A program made the position numbers and the translations under genes. A stretch of DNA of 22,280 nt from a virus, in IMG/VR virus record IMGVR_UViG_3300020442_004223, positions 1-22,280 of that record; one strand, written 5' to 3'. Below the pieces are notes generated by a model. It did no database searches. It worked only from the letters and a program-made list of their open reading frames with translations, and was not told where the DNA came from. Positions 20,275 through 22,280 of the stretch are shown piece by piece. The stretch's first letter is position 1; each line of letters opens with the position of its first letter.

Positions 20275-21050
20275 ACATAGTTTTTAAAACGCACTGCCAC
20301 CTGAAGAAGAGGCCAATACCGAGAAAAAAGTTAAAAAATGAAGAAAAGGCAAAGGTTGTTCAAACGCGCCGTATGCCAAGGTGTGAAGTGATCGATGAAA
20401 GGGATGATCACACTCTTTTCTCGACGCCGTTTGGCGAGTGGTGGATACGGAACGCTGATTGGGAAGAAGAGGACACCTCGGAAAAGATTCTCTGTGAAGA
20501 GGTGGATGGCGTTCGGTTCTTGAAAGATTACCCATACCTTTATCAGGACACTGAAGGTGTGAAGGAACGCCGTATATGTCAAACGAAGTCGATTGCCTCT
20601 GCTTTGATGTATTTGGGATTAGGTGGCATTGAAAAGTGCTCAGACTATGCCGATGTCGTCCATAGATATGGGCATGGCGCCTACCGACGGCATCACAGAG
20701 CCGCAATGGAAGACATCGGTGTGACTGCGACATTTAGCCACACCCTTGGTTACGACGAGATCAAAGATGAAATCGACGAGGGCAAGCCAGTCATTGCTGG
20801 GCTTTGGAGTAAAGGACCGTATCTGAAACCCAGGGGCCTGACTTATTTCGTGGCTATCTATGGCTACGACAGCAAGGATTGGATAATCCAGGATCCCTTA
20901 GGAAAGCTGAACTTACTCAATGGTTTCTGGGATGATCTGACGGAGGGTGCAGGTCAAGAAATCCGATACGACATGGAGCTACTTGACCGTCGCCTGTTCC
21001 AGGGAGGCGGTTCTGGTGCCATGGGTTGGCTGAATTTCAGAGAATGTTGA
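20271..21050 (+). CDS. SH3-like plus C39-like peptidase, endolysin candidate
   Basis: 259 aa from GTG 20271. Residues 1-75 look like a bacterial SH3-type domain ('KTHCHLKKRPIPRKKL...DDHTLFSTPFGEWWIRNADWEEE'). Residues 85-255 resemble a papain-like C39 peptidase: Gln92 and Cys103 in 'YQDTEGVKERRICQTKSIASALMYLG', 'GYDEIKDEIDEGKPVIAGL', and 'YFVAIYGYDSKDWIIQDPLG' with Asp208. The His normally found before the 'GYD' strand is replaced (Thr191-Tyr192-Phe193), so activity is doubtful or uses another residue. Cleavage of peptide cross-links in the cell wall is the likely ancestral role. Coupled to the holin candidate by GTGA overlap. Confidence 0.7.
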   Translation: MNIVFKTHCHLKKRPIPRKKLKNEEKAKVVQTRRMPRCEVIDERDDHTLFSTPFGEWWIRNADWEEEDTSEKILCEEVDGVRFLKDYPYLYQDTEGVKERRICQTKSIASALMYLGLGGIEKCSDYADVVHRYGHGAYRRHHRAAMEDIGVTATFSHTLGYDEIKDEIDEGKPVIAGLWSKGPYLKPRGLTYFVAIYGYDSKDWIIQDPLGKLNLLNGFWDDLTEGAGQEIRYDMELLDRRLFQGGGSGAMGWLNFREC

Positions 21051-21078
21051 GCTATATTGACATCAAATCGAGAGCCAA

Positions 21079-21294
21079 ATGGAAGAGATTTTCAAGGACA
21101 CTGCTAAGCAGTTGCAAACGCAGCTAGAGGAGCTGAGTGAGAAAATCAGATCAGCTGAAGAGGGTTTGATGCGAAGCAAGGAAGTGTACCTGAAAGTGAC
21201 AGGTGCCCTCGAGGTCCTGGCTATCGTAAAGCAGCGTGTTGACGAACAGCGCTACGAAAGCGACGGCTCGGTTGACCTTACTATGGCTGATTAA
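21079..21294 (+). CDS. Small coiled-coil protein
   Basis: 71 aa. Residues 1-40 form a regular heptad coiled coil ('EEIFKDTAKQLQTQLEELSEKIRSAEEGLMRSKEVYL'), and residues 40-55 ('VTGALEVLAIVKQRVDEQ') continue as helix. No membrane segment or signal peptide is present. GAGAG seven bases before the ATG is a modest ribosome site. It lies 28 bp after the peptidase gene. It resembles many small phage proteins of unknown function; oligomerisation through the coiled coil is likely. Confidence 0.6.
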   Translation: MEEIFKDTAKQLQTQLEELSEKIRSAEEGLMRSKEVYLKVTGALEVLAIVKQRVDEQRYESDGSVDLTMAD

Positions 21295-21295
21295 T

Positions 21296-21529
21296 ATGCT
21301 TGGTGATATTAATAAACAGCGTTATAAAGCCATAGAGCTGGTCGCTGAAGAAGTTCGAATCCCCTCCAAGGATCTCCGGTTGAACGCGATTGTTCGTGAT
21401 ATTCCTGATGAAGATCTGAAGTGGGTTCTGGATAAGCTTCACTACTTCCTCCTTAAAATCCTGGAGGATGCTGAGTACGATCCAGCTGAAGAGGAGTGTG
21501 ATTTTGAAGCTCTAGGTTTGACTGACTAG
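21296..21529 (+). CDS. Small acidic helical protein
   Basis: 77 aa from ATG 21296, one base after the preceding TAA; an upstream start at 21236 in the same frame would overlap the previous gene by 59 bp and adds a sequence unlike the rest. The product is helical ('DINKQRYKAIELVAEEV', 'DEDLKWVLDKLHYFLLKILEDAEYD') with an acidic tail (EEECDFEALGLTD). I recognise no family. Its TAG stop is part of a CTAG that is also the stop of the converging oxygenase gene. Confidence 0.6.
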   Translation: MLGDINKQRYKAIELVAEEVRIPSKDLRLNAIVRDIPDEDLKWVLDKLHYFLLKILEDAEYDPAEEECDFEALGLTD

Positions 21530-21536
21530 AGCTTTT
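21507..21536. terminator. Bidirectional hairpin terminator over shared CTAG stop
   Basis: AAGCTCTAG (21507-21515) pairs perfectly with CTAGAGCTT (21526-21534) around a ten-base loop, and four T run to 21536 on the forward strand. It sits exactly where the forward 77-aa gene and the reverse oxygenase gene meet. The T-run is short, so efficiency may be modest, mainly for forward transcripts. Confidence 0.55.
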
Positions 21537-22188
21537 CCCAGTAGCAAGGATCCATGATGTAGTTCTCGATGTCGCCACTTCCAGGCGGCTCGGAACCGAC
21601 AACGATCAGGTCGTAGGAGATCGAAAAACGTGGCTTCTCACCGATATAATCCTCGACCGAGTGTTGCATGCTCGCTGGGAACATTACTAAACGGTGTTTA
21701 ATAGGCGCCAAACGCACTTCGTCGTAGTGCAGATCGGTGTCATTGTGCACCAGAGGTAGGTAGCTCATGCAGTTTTCAGCCTCGAACTTCAAGGCACCAG
21801 AGTCGTTGTCCGGTTCATTGAGGTAAAAAACGCAGCTGATGATGGCGTTTTTGTGGACGTGCGAAGGTATTGAACCTGAGTTTTCGCACACGACAGGCCA
21901 GGATTTCTGTGCATAGATATTGACCTTCTCAAGGTCAACTCCCATCTCGTAAAGATATTCTTCCGCAGCTTCGCCGATCTGTTCGTTCAACCAATTAAAT
22001 TCAGGCTGGAGGTGTACGAGATAGTCATCACGCACATCACCAGTAAGGTTTGCTGATGAGTCGTTATATTCGCCTAAGTTTTTCTTATAAAAACGCTGCA
22101 CATAATCTTCCATTCCTGCAGCAATATCTTGCTCAGGTTCCAGATCTTTGATGCAGATAGGGATCGGAAAAGCGGTGACTACTGCCAT
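21526..22188 (-). CDS. 2OG-Fe(II) oxygenase superfamily protein
   Basis: 220 aa. The C-terminal half has the pattern of the phage/marine-bacterial 2OG-Fe(II) oxygenase family: 'SGSIPSHVHKNAIISCVFYLNEPDNDSGALKFE' (candidate iron ligands His110/His112), 'HRLVMFPASMQHSVEDYIGEKPRFSISYDL' (distal ligand His176, 2OG-binding Arg187). Such enzymes hydroxylate or oxidatively modify proteins, nucleic acids or small molecules; the phage members' substrates are unknown. The N-terminus ('VVTAFPIPICIKDL') is a typical leader strand of this family, not a signal peptide. Its TAG overlaps the TAG of the converging gene. Transcription comes from the tRNA side; a TATAAAAA on the reverse strand at 22205-22198 is a possible late-type promoter. 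Confidence 0.8.
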   Translation of the reverse strand: MAVVTAFPIPICIKDLEPEQDIAAGMEDYVQRFYKKNLGEYNDSSANLTGDVRDDYLVHLQPEFNWLNEQIGEAAEEYLYEMGVDLEKVNIYAQKSWPVVCENSGSIPSHVHKNAIISCVFYLNEPDNDSGALKFEAENCMSYLPLVHNDTDLHYDEVRLAPIKHRLVMFPASMQHSVEDYIGEKPRFSISYDLIVVGSEPPGSGDIENYIMDPCYWEKL

Positions 22189-22203
22189 TTGATGCTGTTT
22201 TTA

Positions 22204-22280
22204 TAGGAGCAGAGGGACTTGAACCCTCACGACCGCAATGGCCAACAGATTTTAAGTCTGGTGCGTCTACCGATTCCGCC
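22204..22280 (-). tRNA. tRNA-Leu(UAA), 5' end cut by the window
   Basis: On the reverse strand the sequence holds the D-arm (GGAATCGGTAGACGC), an anticodon loop CTTAAAA with anticodon UAA (complement of 22252-22254), a variable arm of leucine type (GGCCATTGCGGTC), a T-arm (GAGGG-TTCAAGT-CCCTC), and the 3' acceptor strand TGCTCCT plus A. CCA is not encoded. The 5' acceptor strand, expected AGGAGCA, lies past the window end. It reads UUA and UUG. Long-variable-arm shape and loop make the call secure. Confidence 0.95.

Noticed and set aside
20284-20733. Reverse 149-codon frame over the C39-like peptidase gene
   Set aside because: It is antisense to a clear domain protein and is His/Arg/Ser/Pro rich, as expected for a shadow frame.
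22204-22280. tRNA as an integration site of a mobile element or prophage
   Set aside because: No integrase gene and no duplicated tRNA end were seen; phages often carry their own tRNA genes.
1-22280. CRISPR arrays, insertion sequences and toxin-antitoxin pairs
   Set aside because: No regularly spaced identical repeats, no transposase-like proteins and no recognisable toxin or antitoxin folds were seen.

Overview
The window looks like part of a tailed-phage genome, most likely a cyanophage (a phage of Synechococcus-type cyanobacteria). This rests on the kinds of protein seen: a long run of Ser/Thr/Gly-rich virion and tail-fibre proteins, a fibre with a C-terminal S74 intramolecular chaperone, tail-fibre assembly chaperones with the 'EWVAEGNTP' motif, a small lysozyme-like transglycosylase, a phage-type 2OG-Fe(II) oxygenase, and a tRNA-Leu(UAA) without an encoded CCA. 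The host is inferred from family resemblance, not proven. No terminase, portal, polymerase or integrase gene lies inside the window.

Layout, left to right. (1) 1-3163: the end of a strongly codon-biased, probably abundant structural protein closed by a clear terminator, then small genes: a helix-hairpin-helix protein, a protein of unknown function, an SLT-type muralytic enzyme, a beta-rich protein and three tiny charged proteins. Two of the tiny ones share a KPRMAG motif, and two fall below 60 codons. (2) 3208-6725: large virion proteins. A 262-aa and a 765-aa protein share a repeated beta module; the large one also carries a CxC...CxH cysteine/histidine signature. (3) 6722-7032: a single reverse-strand membrane/coiled-coil gene and a 12-bp perfect inverted repeat. 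(4) 7033-17399: a tandem adhesin array. It holds a repeat-rich 622-aa fibre, an Mtd-like N-terminal-domain protein, three paralogous receptor-binding-type fibres (NRN-L-ING module) and an S74 fibre. They are interleaved with tail-fibre assembly chaperones that occur as a full two-module form, N-module-only forms and a C-module-only form.

(5) 17396-21536: a membrane/secretion and probable lysis region. Two forward genes (a small membrane protein and a proline-rich membrane-anchored protein) converge on three reverse genes, of which two have signal peptides and one has an N-terminal hydrophobic segment. Then come a forward two-helix membrane protein (holin candidate), an SH3-like plus C39-like peptidase (endolysin candidate) and two small helical proteins. 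(6) 21526-22280: a reverse-strand 2OG-Fe(II) oxygenase that shares its CTAG stop with the gene converging on it, and a tRNA-Leu cut off by the window edge.

The most interesting feature is the fibre/chaperone array. Each of the three NRN-L-ING fibres ends in Ala-Glu-Leu plus stop, and those codons carry or approximate the Shine-Dalgarno sequence of a chaperone gene that starts two bases after the fibre's stop. A nearly identical 33-bp block recurs in those three chaperone genes. Base composition drops sharply inside at least one fibre at the receptor-binding domain boundary. Together these suggest exchangeable fibre-tip plus chaperone cassettes for host-range change. No stretch over 300 bases lacks a gene.
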